Positions 1 through 12,000 of a stretch of DNA of 64,000 nt are shown here, one piece after another. Made by a program: the position numbers and the translations under genes. Origin of the DNA: Nematostella vectensis (Eukaryota; Cnidaria; Anthozoa; Actiniaria; Edwardsiidae); NCBI RefSeq assembly GCF_932526225.1, contig NC_064044.1, forward strand, positions 5,978,747 through 6,042,746, read 5' to 3'. Each line of letters starts with the position of its first letter. Within the stretch, counting starts at the first letter, position 1. The notes under the pieces were generated by a model, which was not told where the DNA came from, searched no databases, and saw only the letters and a program-made list of their open reading frames with translations.

Positions 1-171
1 AATACTGTATTTTTATATTTTTAGTATAAATCCACTCACATAGGCTATCACGAATCTTTGATTGCCTCCCATACGAAAGCTGGTATTTTCGCGCCTAAAG
101 CTGTTATTCATTACAGAGAATTATTAAATCGTAATTTTTTCGAGGGTAGTATATGAATGGATTTACACTAA

Positions 172-288
172 AACAATTAGACTACTTGATCTAGTTTTCT
201 ACGAGTCAAATAGGGCTCAACTCGGGGCTACGTGCCTCGTTGACTATCTATTGACTCGTAGAAAACTCGAACTCCTAGTCTAATTGTT
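172..288. repeat. Short foldback element (MITE-like)
   Basis: Two arms of about 38 bases, 172-209 and 251-288, are near-perfect reverse complements, beginning AACAATTAGACTA and ending TTTTCTACGAGTCAA. The spacer is about 40 bases. No coding potential. The class is not assignable, because no clear target-site duplication is visible. Confidence 0.75.
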
Positions 289-2404
289 AAATGGCAGGAT
301 GGTGTATATGTACCAGCAATGGCATGATGCCGCTGATAACTTGTTAGAAAATAATTAAGATAGTAAAGGCACTCTGGTTGGTGGGATTGGTCACTTTCAT
401 TACATGATGAAGGTCATGCGGGTTTTATAAAGGGGGGTTATTTTGAAGTTTTAAATAAGTTTGAGACTTAAATTGTTATCTTTTGCCAACCAAAAAGATA
501 TTGATTTTCCTTCTTTCACCCAAATTTTGTTTCACCCATTCTCTCCCCTGCATTTGTGTTAAGACTGGTGCAAGTCATGTTAAAAGCATTATTACACAAG
601 GGGTGGATCCAGACTGATTCAACTGATTCCAGTGAATCACTCAAAATCCCAGAAAAACGTTCTTTTTCGTAGATTTGAGTTTTAAAACGTTCAATAGAAA
701 TAAACATCCATCTGTTGTCTGTTATTTAACACTATAAAACCTGCTTCCTGGGTTATTTCGCTGTTATTTCCTTTAGCGCTTAGACAGCATTTCCGGTTCC
801 CCCAGGGGAAAAATTGCTCCTGATGGTGAGTGATAAATCAAGTTTGGGGGAGGGGAACCATTTAGAAATTTTGCGTGTGTATAAAAATTATGCGCGTGTT
901 CTGGAACCACTCAAGCTCTTCACTGATTGGCTACGGCCCAAGCGGAACTACTCAAGCTCTGTTTTGTTTGGTTGCTATAACGTGTGAATCACTTTGGAAT
1001 CAGTTGACAATAAAATCCCGATGCTACCCATGAGAAAGTAGGCCTTTGCTTGCTTTAGCGTGTGATCTCTTGTATACATCTCTCGAACCAAAATCTTGAG
1101 AAGCGAAGCATGGCTTCATAATATGCAGACGTTTCTCGTGGAGAGCCTGTCTGCCGAAAGAAGGAGTGTTATCCTTTTGATTATGGTGTAGAATCTGATC
1201 GAATTCAGATCCTGAGAAGTTGGAATTAATGATGAAAGTGTGGCGACAGGACGATAGCTCTTTAGAATTCTTTATGAGTTATGGCAGTGGAAAGTGGTCG
1301 CTCTCGTAAGTGAAATACATAATGTTTTTAGCAAAACCCCAGGACAGTGTATTCTTAGTATATTAATGGCATTTCTGTTTGCCCTGTGTTTTATTTGGAA
1401 AGATTTTCGGCTGTTATTTTAGTAAGGTAAATAGGCTGGTAAGAAACCACACATGAGCAAAATTGACCAGTACACGAATTTTCGATGCCTCTAATGGATG
1501 AATCTAGGAGAAACATGCAAAGAGGAGAAGTGCCAATAGAACAGCAACTAGATGGGATAACGCACTGTAAAATTGCTTAAATTTGAGAGGTCATGGAGTC
1601 AATTATTGATACGAGTTGCTGTCTATGTGGCACAAGCTACGTTATAATGCAAGGGGAGGTTGTTTTTTATATATTACAATCACACCATTTGGATATTGCA
1701 AGGGGTATTCGAAGAGAATAACTGGTACTTGCCTTGCCACACTTTCAAGAACACAAATTTGGTTGAATTAGGTAGAAATAGTGTATTTATTATCTGACTA
1801 ATCGATTAATGAAGTCACTCAGTTTTAAATGATCAAAAGTTTAATACAGCTCCAGTGAAACGTAACCTTGAATTTATGATTTCACTATATAAATTCCTAA
1901 AATGCCAAATGCATCCCTAAAAATCCTGCAGATTGCATGTTTCAAACTCGTAATTTCATAAATTTCCTGTTGGGCATGCCCCTATACCCCTCCCCCATTG
2001 ATTGGTCCGTGACCATTTGGAATCAGTCAACTTTAGGCCTGGATCCATCCCTGTACACTGTCTATGATAAATAAATTCGTGTTATTTTATAATAGTTTCA
2101 ACCTAGGTTAAGGACAACCATTTGATACTGATGAGTTTGTAACAAGAAAAATCCCCATTGAGCAAACCCCTTGTTTATAACAAAAGTACAAGCAATACTT
2201 CACTAAAAGGCACAGCAACATTTCAAGCAAGTCAACTGGTCACAAAAAATTTCAAGCAGAAAAAATGTGTAACCTCCAAGTGAAATATCAAATAGCAGGT
2301 TACCTTTAAAGGATTTTCTTCAAAATAATTACTGGAAGAAATACTGTATCCCTCTAAAGTCCCAGTCTTTAGATACAATAACTTGTTTATATTGGTTATT
2401 TCAG
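289..2404. other. Upstream noncoding region of the ECHDC3-like gene
   Basis: I see no convincing gene here. The first exon and promoter of the ECHDC3-like gene probably lie in or before this stretch, because the first recognised exon opens directly after a splice acceptor at 2403-2404. A candidate ATG-containing segment ending at a GTAAGT donor near 1305 does not join in the required phase, so it is not called. Confidence 0.5.
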
Positions 2405-5400
2405 ATCTCTGTCTGTCTGCTGCCCCGTCTTTTTACTACTTCTACGAGGCAGTTCACCGATCCTCTCACGATTTGCAGCCAGGATAATGGAATCCGTAGA
2501 ATTGTGCTTAATAACCCAAAGAAGAGGAATGCTCTTTCACTAGCAATGCTAGAGGCTATTAGAAGCGACCTACTGCACGACTTGCAGGGAATCAGCGTAA
2601 TTGTCTTATCAGCTAATGGTCCGGTATTCTCCTCAGGGCATGACCTCAAAGAGCTGGTAAAACCATATTCTATAGACTACCTAAAACTGACCTAAAAATC
2701 TGGATGTGTCTTGAAACTTTCACAGTCTTCTTATTCATACATGTATTTTTTATATACAAAATCATTTGAAGCTACTTTTTTACCTGTCTTTTTTCAAATC
2801 TCAAGATTCTGGTATGTCTTATACACACAAAAGTACTCTAGGTGGCTTTTTTTTTCCTGTGAATTTTAATACATTTAAAAATGTGCCATACTCTACACTT
2901 TATGTTCCTTTATGTATATTGGGGCTCAGGCCTTTTGCCACACTCACATTTTTTTTGTAACCAAATAATGGTAATTGTGATTTATGATGAATGTGATTTG
3001 ATTAAGATGGAGGACCAAGGCACAGAGTACCACACTAAAGTGTTCCACACTTGTTCACAAGTCATGTCTCTAATTCAGGTAATATACTGTATTAAACAAA
3101 TTTTCTCCATATGAGGGGGTGGCAAATGAACCCTAGGCACTAAGATCTTGGATCTTGAATTTTTGGATTTTATAGATTCAACAATTTGTTCTCCGATTTT
3201 AGAAAAGCAAGATCTCATTTAATCTGATTTTCAAAATGACCTTCTTGCCAATTCAAAATTGACCATTTGCCGCCCCTTTTTTGTGGTCTCATGCAAAAAT
3301 TACTGTGTGCAGATTTGTTGAGAGTAGTGGAGTTTAATTTTGATTTGGATATGATTTCAGGACCTTCCAATACCAGTAGTTGCTCAAGTCAATGGTAAAG
3401 TTTCCAGAATTACCAAAATCACTACCACATTTACCTTCATTTCCCTGTCACTTAATCCCATTAGTTTTGCTCATTTTATTGTCCCAAATAGTAAAATTGG
3501 AGAATAAAATAATGACCTGATTATTGCCACAAAGTTTTCACATTTTATGTGTAGTGTTTATGAAAATGAAATCTAAATTTTTTCCTGATGCACATTCAGG
3601 GTGGGGTGGGGGGGGCACCAAACAACTAGACTGCCAAGATTTATTAAATTATTGAAAAAGGCCTAACAACCACTATGTGGAATTCTTTTTATAACACTAA
3701 ACATTACAATCATAAATCATGATTCTATTCGTGATTTACATCCATACATGAAACTTTTTTAAAAAGTATAACAAAAAATAGTTACACATAGAAAATAATT
3801 TTAATTTGGGGGTCTGAGTTTTGTTACAGACGTTACATGTGATTACTCAAAAAACAAGGTTTTACAGAGGCATTACAGAGGTTACAACTTGTTGCACAAG
3901 AAAAACACTTAATATTTAATATTTATTGTTTGATACATCACTCCAATCTATCCAAACTATCTGTCAAGGACATGTTGCAAAATTGAGGCTGTGAAAGCAG
4001 TTCACAGAATTACTATGTATTATTTGCATTATTACTTACATAAAAGAAATTGAAAAAAATGTTAAGTGATTTGGCCACTTCTTATGAGACTGGTTGTGAG
4101 ATGCAAAAGCAAAGACAAGTGATTAACTTCTTCGAGAGATAACTATGCAAAAAAATCTGTTATTAGAAAAAAAAATATATAATAAAATCCGAAAAAGATA
4201 AACAAATTATTGAAAGCCTGACATAGTTTGTTTGATAAATAAGAGAGGATTGATAATCATTTTGGAACTAAAATTTACTATAAAACATGCAAATAGTTTG
4301 GTTTTATCATCTGCATGGAAATTGCCTTATTGGGCTCCCTGTGGTTTTTAAAAACAATTATTTTTAGCTGGATCTATAAATAAAAACAGAAAATTTACCA
4401 GTAGCTAAAAGACAAAGTTGCCAAAAGATATATAAAATGCAATAATATTATCAAAAAAGTTAATTACAGATTTACATTTTCACACATCTGTAACAACGTC
4501 TGTAACAAAACATGTAATGTCTGTAACAGAATGTTTTCCTAGTTTGAGAACTATGCGGTACATTCTTGAAAGTCAACCTTACATAGAAAACATCTAACAT
4601 CTAACATAAGATTCATTACAAAGATGACATCCACATTATATTAGATTCACAGAGTTTTCAATTAAAAAAAGTTTTTGAAAAAAGCAGTTTTTTGATGTAA
4701 CGTCTGTAACGCTAACATAACTACAATTTAAAAATCAGAAAATATAGCTTTACTTATTTTTTTAACATGGGCATCCAAGGTTGATAAAGTCCTAACTAAA
4801 AAAACAGTATAATTTAAACACTTATGCAATGAAGATGATCATGATGATCATGATGAAAATTTAAAAAATGTGTTCCAAAATGTAACATCTGTAACAAAGA
4901 ACTACTCTATGATGAATATAATTATCCAGTGTAATTAGGTACTGTATTTAGATAATTTATGATTGTGTCACACTGATAGCTAATTCTGCTGTCCACAGGA
5001 CTTGCTACAGCTGCAGGCTGCCAGCTTGTTGCTAGCTGTGATGTAGCTGTGGCATCCGACAAAAGCCAGTTTGCTACACCAGGGTAAAGTTAAACAGCAG
5101 AATGCTTATCATTTTGTCCCTTTCTATTTATTCATATTCAAGCTATTTGAATTACTAGCTAAACAACAGTGCTGTTTAGAGTGGGATTTCAATGGTCACA
5201 TATCAGAGTATGGCTATCTCTGTTTTACAGCACTATATTTCAAAGTGTAAGAAACACTAATGACCAGACTACTGTTTGTCACAATTCTAAGCATTGAATG
5301 GCAGACAACTGTTTCCCCCTTCTTCTTTCTTCGCCTTAAAGAAAAAACTACCATTTCTATGCTTCTGCACAAATACAAAGCAAAACTTCTATCAATGAAT

Positions 5401-7299
5401 TAACTAAGATGCAGTTCTGTACTTTTTATCAAATGTTGTGAATGTGTATTGAATTCAATCATAAATAGTTACTTTGAAGTTCTCTTGAAAATAAGCTGAT
5501 GACAAAGTGGAGTAAATGATGAACATTTGTTAAACAGTGTCTGAATTGACACAGTTCTCATACATACTTAATCATGGTTTTTTTCAGGGTTAATATTGGC
5601 CTGTTTTGTTCTACGCCGGGTGTGGCCCTGGCTCGTGCCGTGCCAAGAAAGGTTGCCATGGAGATGCTTCTCACAGGACGTCCAATCACAGCAGAAGGTT
5701 CAGATGACTTGACATCCATGACCCACATTGATAACATCATAAACACAATTACTTTTTTTCCCTTTTTGGTATTTTCCACTCTTCTTCTTTGTCCTAATTG
5801 ATCCTAATTCTTCTCAGGCACCCTCAGCATTGCCTTGTTTTTACTATCATTTACAGGCTTCCAAACCAGAAATTCAAGTTAAAGCTGAGGAAGTCAAAAT
5901 TATTTTGCCAGTCTTGTCTCATTGACATACTAATAGTATTTACAAAGAAATGAGAGACAAATTTGTAACTTGAAATAACAGCACAAACGTTTAATTCATG
6001 AATTTGACCACAAATATATAACTCTGTGTCCTACTCAACCTCATTCATATAATACCTTCACTGAGCTCCAGTATGGGAAGCCTGTGCTACAATAGGGATG
6101 ATTAGGCTAGTGGATTTAACCTGCAGTTTGTGTTTCTATTTAGAGGCGTTGCGGCATGGTCTTGTTAGCCGTGTGGTCCCAGAAGATCAGCTGGAGAATG
6201 AAGTTAACAGAATCAGCAGCAAGATAGCGGAGGTCAGCCGTCCTGTGGTCGCAATGGGGAAGGCATGCTTTTACTCACAAGTAGCAAAAACAAGGGACCA
6301 AGCTTACAAGTAAGAGTAGACTTGAAGAAGGCTGGTCAACCTGGCATTTCAGGGGCGGATCCAGAATTTCAAAATGGAGGGTGGATAATTTCCGGATAGA
6401 CTTATCCAGTGGTTCTTGGTTGTCACATAGATCTAACGCTGAATCGGATTTGTCGCTTCAGCAAAGTCAAGCAGGCGAAGGCACATTAAGAAATTTATTT
6501 TCTTTAAGCAAAGTGACTTTTTCATTTTTTTTTTCAAAAGGGGGGTGGATATCCACTCAATCCCCCTCCCCTGTATCCGCCTGTGCATTTTTCATAATTT
6601 TACAATACTTAGACACAAGCATCCATCTGCTTTGGCTCATTCAACCGATTAATTAAAACTAACAAAGAACTAAAAATCTAATATTGTTAATGAAGTACAG
6701 ATTTTATTTCCAAAGAAAATATTGTATTTTCAAACGCAAACAATAACAAAGAAGTGGGTGATTGTCATTCTTTAAATAATCTCTATAGAACTCTCCTATG
6801 CGCCGCTGGTCTATCTGTGGTAATTAAATATGAGCGGCATAGGAGATCTCAAGTACTGAACTTTATTCAGCTTTTTAGATATTATTGTTGGAATTTACAT
6901 TACTTTATCCTTTTTTGAAAATGTAATGAAATTTGAGGCACAAAGCACAAAAATTTAGGCTCGCACCTACATAGGGTTGGCACAGTCCCTGATTGCACTT
7001 ACCCCAGTTTGGTGTTCCTCATGAATATTCGCCAGGTTTCGCTTATTATTTTATAACATCTATCTGTGACCCCTCCCCCTTACTACCCCCCTTCTACTTG
7101 GTGAAGTGTTTTCTGTGTTTCCAGTGTTTATGATAATATCGTCGATTAACTGTGAAATGTGCATGCTTTGCTCTTGCGTTCCAGGTATGCAGAGAATGTG
7201 ATGATCGAGAACCTGAAGATGGAAGATGGAAAGGAAGGGATCAAGGCGTTCGTTGAGAAAAGAAAGCCAGTGTGGACACATAAGGGGGATTGCCAATAG
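2405..7299 (+). CDS. ECHDC3: Enoyl-CoA hydratase domain-containing protein 3-like (5' incomplete)
   Basis: Seven exons join in frame: 2405-2656, 3007-3078, 3361-3394, 4999-5083, 5588-5697, 6144-6309 and 7185-7299 (stop TAG). They give 277 residues, against about 300 for vertebrate ECHDC3, so a short first exon with the initiator ATG is missing. The visible N-terminus ([13 protein letters not shown]) is basic and hydroxylated, consistent with a mitochondrial targeting peptide. Family landmarks are [33 protein letters not shown] and [17 protein letters not shown], and the C-terminus ends [10 protein letters not shown] much like the vertebrate protein. The two glutamates used by classical crotonase are not conserved: the GGGCE position is Gln (GCQL) and the QPE position is Gly (ATPG). 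Hydratase activity is therefore doubtful. The role in lipid metabolism is known only loosely for the family. The acceptor before 3007 has a weak pyrimidine tract and the donor at 5698 (GTTCAG) is weak; both are supported by phase and homology. Confidence 0.93.
3823..4895. repeat. Cluster of TGTAACGTCTGTAAC motifs in an ECHDC3 intron
   Basis: The motif GTTACAGACGTTACA at 3823-3837 is the exact reverse complement of TGTAACGTCTGTAAC at 4696-4710. Close variants lie at 4484-4526 (two to three units) and 4881-4895. One orientation sits at the left and the opposite at the right of about 1.1 kb of AT-rich sequence. This is the arrangement expected of subterminal repeats in a nonautonomous DNA transposon. 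The outer ends and target duplication were not identified, so the element class is open. Confidence 0.5.
6350..6593. mobile_element. MITE with CAGGGGCGGATCCAG-type ends
   Basis: The left end CAGGGGCGGATCCAG and the right end, whose reverse complement reads CAGGCGGATACAG, form short imperfect terminal inverted repeats. Flanks TGGCATTT and TGCATTTT look like an imperfect 8-bp target duplication, which with CAG ends suggests hAT. It lies in the last ECHDC3 intron. A related end, GGGCGGATCTAGGGG, occurs near 7340, downstream of the gene. Confidence 0.6.
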
Positions 7300-7582
7300 C
7301 TACAGTATGGGGATGGCAAGATGGGGTCTGAAGCAAGGGCGGATCTAGGGGTGGGCCAAGCGGTCCTAGGCCCCCTTTTTGGGGATTTGGTGAAGTGGGG
7401 ATATAAGTGTGCTTGAAAAACTAGTGTCTTTCCAGTGCAAATTTATAAAGGGGGCAAATGGTGACTCTTTCATTTTAAAAGGAAAGCAACGTTCGGAGCC
7501 CATCCTTAACAGCTGTACAAAAAAACCTTTTTGAAAGGGCTGCATAACATAATAGAACCGAAGTACACAACAAAAGTGCTGT

Positions 7583-7588
7583 AATAAA
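7583..7588 (+). promoter_or_regulatory. Candidate polyadenylation signal of the ECHDC3-like gene
   Basis: This is an AATAAA hexamer 284 bases after the stop codon. A second AATAAA lies about 90 bases further on. No transcript evidence is available. Confidence 0.4.
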
Positions 7589-9001
7589 TTAATACAAGAG
7601 AAGAAAGGAATAGAAAAAAAACCTTTATTGCTTAAAATATTTAAATGTAATGATGATAGGATATTTTACTTGAACAAATAAATCTCATTTTTTAGTGTGT
7701 CTGTCTTCTAATATTTAACGGATGACGACAATGTGTGTCATGACGAAACTCGACTCTGTCCCGTTGCGTATTTTTTGTGCATGGCACGGTGTGACAACAA
7801 AACAGATTTTAGTAAATAGATCGCGTAATGACGTTAAACTAGCGAGTATACTCTGATAAAAGTCATTAAAAAATTCCTTTTTATTAGCTATTAGTAGAAG
7901 GGCCCCTTATTTTTATTTAAAAGATTATTCAGTCTGTTAGTCTGTAATTTTTTTAGTCAGAATTCTGTAAAACTAACGGAACCCTCATTATTGCAAAGGC
8001 TTATTCTTTTTATTTATTGTCTTTACTTTATTCTAGGAAAAAAATTATTTTTAACTTTAGATTTATTCGCCGTTTACTTTCTTTATAAATTGATTATTCG
8101 TTATACTCTTTTTCTATAAGAACCTTTTTTATAAGAACGCCAAGCCTGATATTTCATTAAATTTTATGAACAAGCTAAGAATGTGCCGATACTCATATAG
8201 CAGAAAAAATTTTGTTTTTTAGTCCTGATCCGTTCTAAAATGAAGAATCATAAGCAAAATCAAATTGTGCTCATAATAACAACCTTATATATTATTGCTA
8301 CTGATCACTAAGTGTAATTCTCTTCATAAGATTTATTGGGTATTATATTCTTATATACACTAAAATTTAAGAACATCGTTAAGAATATATTCAGCCTTAA
8401 AATGTCCCCAAAAATAATAACGGCCCAGCCTCAACTGAAAATTAGACATTCTTGTAAATAAAAGAGTGTATTCGTTCTTTTTTGCTGTTTTTTTTGGTCG
8501 GAGAGTGTGTTTGACTCGATTGATTCTTCTCCCCTGCTCAGTAGCACTGCCGCTATTACTGGCCAAAAAGTGTGCTTGCTAAACATCTCTACCAATGATA
8601 AGAACAGTTACGCCCCTGACTCCGCTTAAGATGCATATATTAAAATTGTTATATCACTATCTACAAGGACTGCTACATCCCTAGTTCCCTTTTCTTTGCT
8701 GTCACAGTACACTGTTGCGTGCCATGCGTTTACTGTCCAATTTCTCTTCATATGCAACATTTATACCTAGTCTGCCAGCGACTCGCCAGACTTTGGGTCG
8801 AAAGGGTACACGCACGCGATTTTATTGCCTTTTGTAATGTACATGTATTAGAGCTTTTAATAATTTTATACTCAAGTTAGATCAAAATTTGATATCTTCC
8901 CGCGTGCCCCGCAACTCCAGTTTGACTTTGGTACCGAAGGCCCAAACGCGTGGTTTCCCTGTGGAAAATATCTGTTAGGAGCCTGAGTACTAGCTGATTT
9001 C
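7589..9001. other. Intergenic region between ECHDC3-like and KPTN
   Basis: AT-rich sequence with one MITE (8104-8470) and no supported gene. The proximal promoter of KPTN should lie in the last few hundred bases. I see no clear TATA box there. Confidence 0.5.
8104..8470. mobile_element. MITE with TACACTCTTTTT-type ends (copy 1)
   Basis: The left end TATACTCTTTTTCTATAAG and the right end AAAAGAGTGTA are inverted. The same internal sequence (for example CGGCCCAGCCTCAACTG) recurs in the copy at 45074-45371, so the boundaries are supported by two independent insertions. A TA target duplication suggests the Tc1/mariner group. Confidence 0.7.
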
Positions 9002-9012
9002 AAGATGGCGGC
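9002..9012 (+). promoter_or_regulatory. YY1-type motif overlapping the KPTN start codon
   Basis: AAGATGGCGGC matches the well-known YY1 consensus, and its ATG is the KPTN initiator (9005-9007). In many animal housekeeping genes this motif sits at the first exon and fixes both transcription and translation starts. A very short 5' UTR is inferred from that rule, not seen. Confidence 0.5.
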
Positions 9013-12000
9013 GGACGTAAGTGTTGATCTTGAAGAAGCGCATTTCTCTTTTCTCCCTTCACAGCCAAACATCTACAGCATGGCAAAGATCGATCCTCTG
9101 CCGGAGGAAAGTAAAGTGCTCGTAGCATCACTCAACGGACGGGTTACCTGTGTCGAGTACGAGAATGAGTCCGGTGGCTTGTTTTCCCGCGAGATTCCTT
9201 TTACATACATTCCCGCAGGTAAAGTAAAAACCTCTAGTAATAAACGAAGCAGTAATAAAACTTGATGGGCCTTAGGCTTATTGGTCTTATCGCTAATTCA
9301 TCTCTTTCAAGTGAAGCACGATTTTCAGTTAGATCACCCACCTTTTAGACAAACTGGGAGCGGAGGCGAAAGATGCCTTCGTTACGTTTGAGAAAAAAAC
9401 AAAAACAAAAAAACAGCGCGAATGAGACAGAAGCGGGGTAGGGGCAGAGAAATAGGAAATCATCGTACCTTTTTTTCTTCATTTGTGATTTTTATGCACC
9501 TAAGCTCTAAACACCTCTGCTTCATTCTTTCTCTGTTAGGTGTGGCGGAGTATAGAATGCAGAGACGAAATCTTGGGACTAGGATAAAAGGCTGTTCCAG
9601 CTATAAGCTTGTGGGCGAATTACAACAGAAACCCACCTCAACTATAAGAATGCAGTGCACAACATTTTAAGCTAGCACCAAACGAAGCGTGTACTGCATG
9701 ACGGTAGTTTAGGTAGGTTTCCAAGGAGAGTGTGTGCGCATGCTTATAGCTGGAATGGCCTATTCCTATGTGGGGTGTGTGAATTAATCCTTGTTATACT
9801 TTTTTTGCAGGAGATGCAGAAATTGTATCAATAGATGCATTTGTACGGTCATCATCCGATTACTCCCAAGGACTGGTGATTGGTATTTCTCTTATTTTAC
9901 TTAATGTCCAGAATGTGAGTTTGTAGTTCAATATTCTGATTATAACAGTATGTTTTTTTCTCAACTACACTTATTATAACTTGGCTACGATGCCAAGTAC
10001 CCCAGCACACATTTTTACTAAATAAAACAACTTGTCAAGTATGGTTTGGTTACTGAGCTCATGTCAAGTCTTCCACACACTCTTTTGGGCAGACAGTCTC
10101 TTTGTTATTGTTGATGCATTGTCCAGTTGACCCATAGTCATACCTGTCAACTCTCCGGCATTAGGCAGGAGTCTCAAGATTTTGGACCCCTTTCCCCCCG
10201 TTCAGCACCAAATCTCCTGCTTTTTAGCGATTTTTATCGCTTCTAAAAGGTTATTCTATAGAAAATCGTCATATTGCCTATTTTCCATTAAAATATTTTA
10301 AACAATAATTCCCTTGTGCAGCGAAATTTATCTAACACCCTTGTGAGATCTATAAGTGGATTTGTTCGCGGGAGCTTTCTTTATCTCAAACTCCTGCAAG
10401 GTTATTCCCCCCCCCCCAAAAAAAAGGAATATACCCCACCCCTCCTAAAAAATTCTCAAGCCTTGAGATTTTCAGAGGTTGACAGGTATGCATAGTTGAT
10501 GCCAGATGAAAAAATGCACATACAAGTTAGCAGAAAGAAGAGTCGATGGTAGAGAACAATAGATACATAGACCAGTTGGCATGTAGGCCAGTTGTCACGT
10601 ACAACAGTGCTGTAATAACCAGTTGGTGGGTAGAAAATTGGTGCCTTAACTGGTCTACAGAGTAGTTGCCCTGTAGATCAGTTACTGCAATCATTAGTAG
10701 AATTAGCTTTGCATGAGGAGGTATTCTGCAATAATTGCTGCTGTTACTTCATCTATAGGCAGTTGGGTGTTAAAAAGGTAGATGACAGTAAGTGTTTTTT
10801 TGTCTGGGGTGTAGGAGTTGTACAGAAATATAAACATTGTGGAAAAAGTGCAAAATATTTTTCTTTGCAAACTATAGTGTAGTGGATATGATGATCATGA
10901 TTATCATTGCAGATTCATTTGATTTATATAGAACTCTGGCAATAACCAAAAACAGTTTCTGAATATCTACTCATCAGTGGAAAAAGACAAAGAGGTCTGC
11001 CTGGACAATATTGCAGGTAAGTGGTCCAGACTTCCTGGACGTCAATAAATCCAACAGTCAAGCAGTTGGTTATCATTCAGTCAATAGTCTTTATTTTCAG
11101 AGGGTAAGCATTCAACCTTCTTCAAATTTTCTTTAGCAAATGCAAGGCAGTGTTAAATTTAAATGTGTAGGCATTGTGGAAATGATATGTACACTTCTCT
11201 AGAGAATCTTATGTTTTACTTTTTTATCCATTAGAGGGTTGTCAGTTGATAGAGCTTGACTTTGTGCCATTTCAGCTGTGTCACACCCAGTGAGTATACA
11301 TTATGGTTTATTTTTTATTACTTGATACTCATTTCATACCTACTGTATTAATACATCCAGGGGTTTCATTAAGTTACAGAGTAGGTGGTGGGAATTGATA
11401 AGAAGGGGGTGGAAGTAATTATATTTTATTAATTAAAATAAAACTTAAATCAATCCTTTTTTTAAAAGTAACCAGCGCTCAGTGGAAAATAGCTGGCGGT
11501 TCCACCGGCCGGTGGGGCCTAATGAAATCCCTGACATCATTGGGCTAATACTTTTTTTCATGAGCGACTTATGAACACCCAGGATAATTTAGCTTGGTGG
11601 TTGAATCACAAAAAGTGTACACAGTCATTTAGACTTGTATTGGAATAAATTTTATAATGGAACAAATTTTCTTCTGATTTTATGTGAATGTAAAACTTTA
11701 AAGCTAAAATTTGGCAAATCTTGAGTCAGACAACAACAGTTAAGATTTGTATTAAATTTTATGGGGGTCTAAAAAAGGTCATTGTGCATCGGGTAAGGTC
11801 ACCAAAAGCATTTCACATCCTCATTGCTTTTAATTGGTTTGCATGACAAGGGGAAAAAGGTTTTTAAAGGTTACTTAGAGGCTTACATTTGTTTTATTCC
11901 CCCAATTTAGAATCAAGAGCAAAAGGTCTGTAAGAGAGACAGTGTTCTTGTTGGCTGGAAGTGACTGTACAGTGCACATGTTCATGGAGGTAACAGAATA

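Noticed and set aside
1214-1305. Candidate first exon of the ECHDC3-like gene ending at GTAAGT
   Set aside because: Both possible ATG frames end in a phase that does not join to the exon at 2405.
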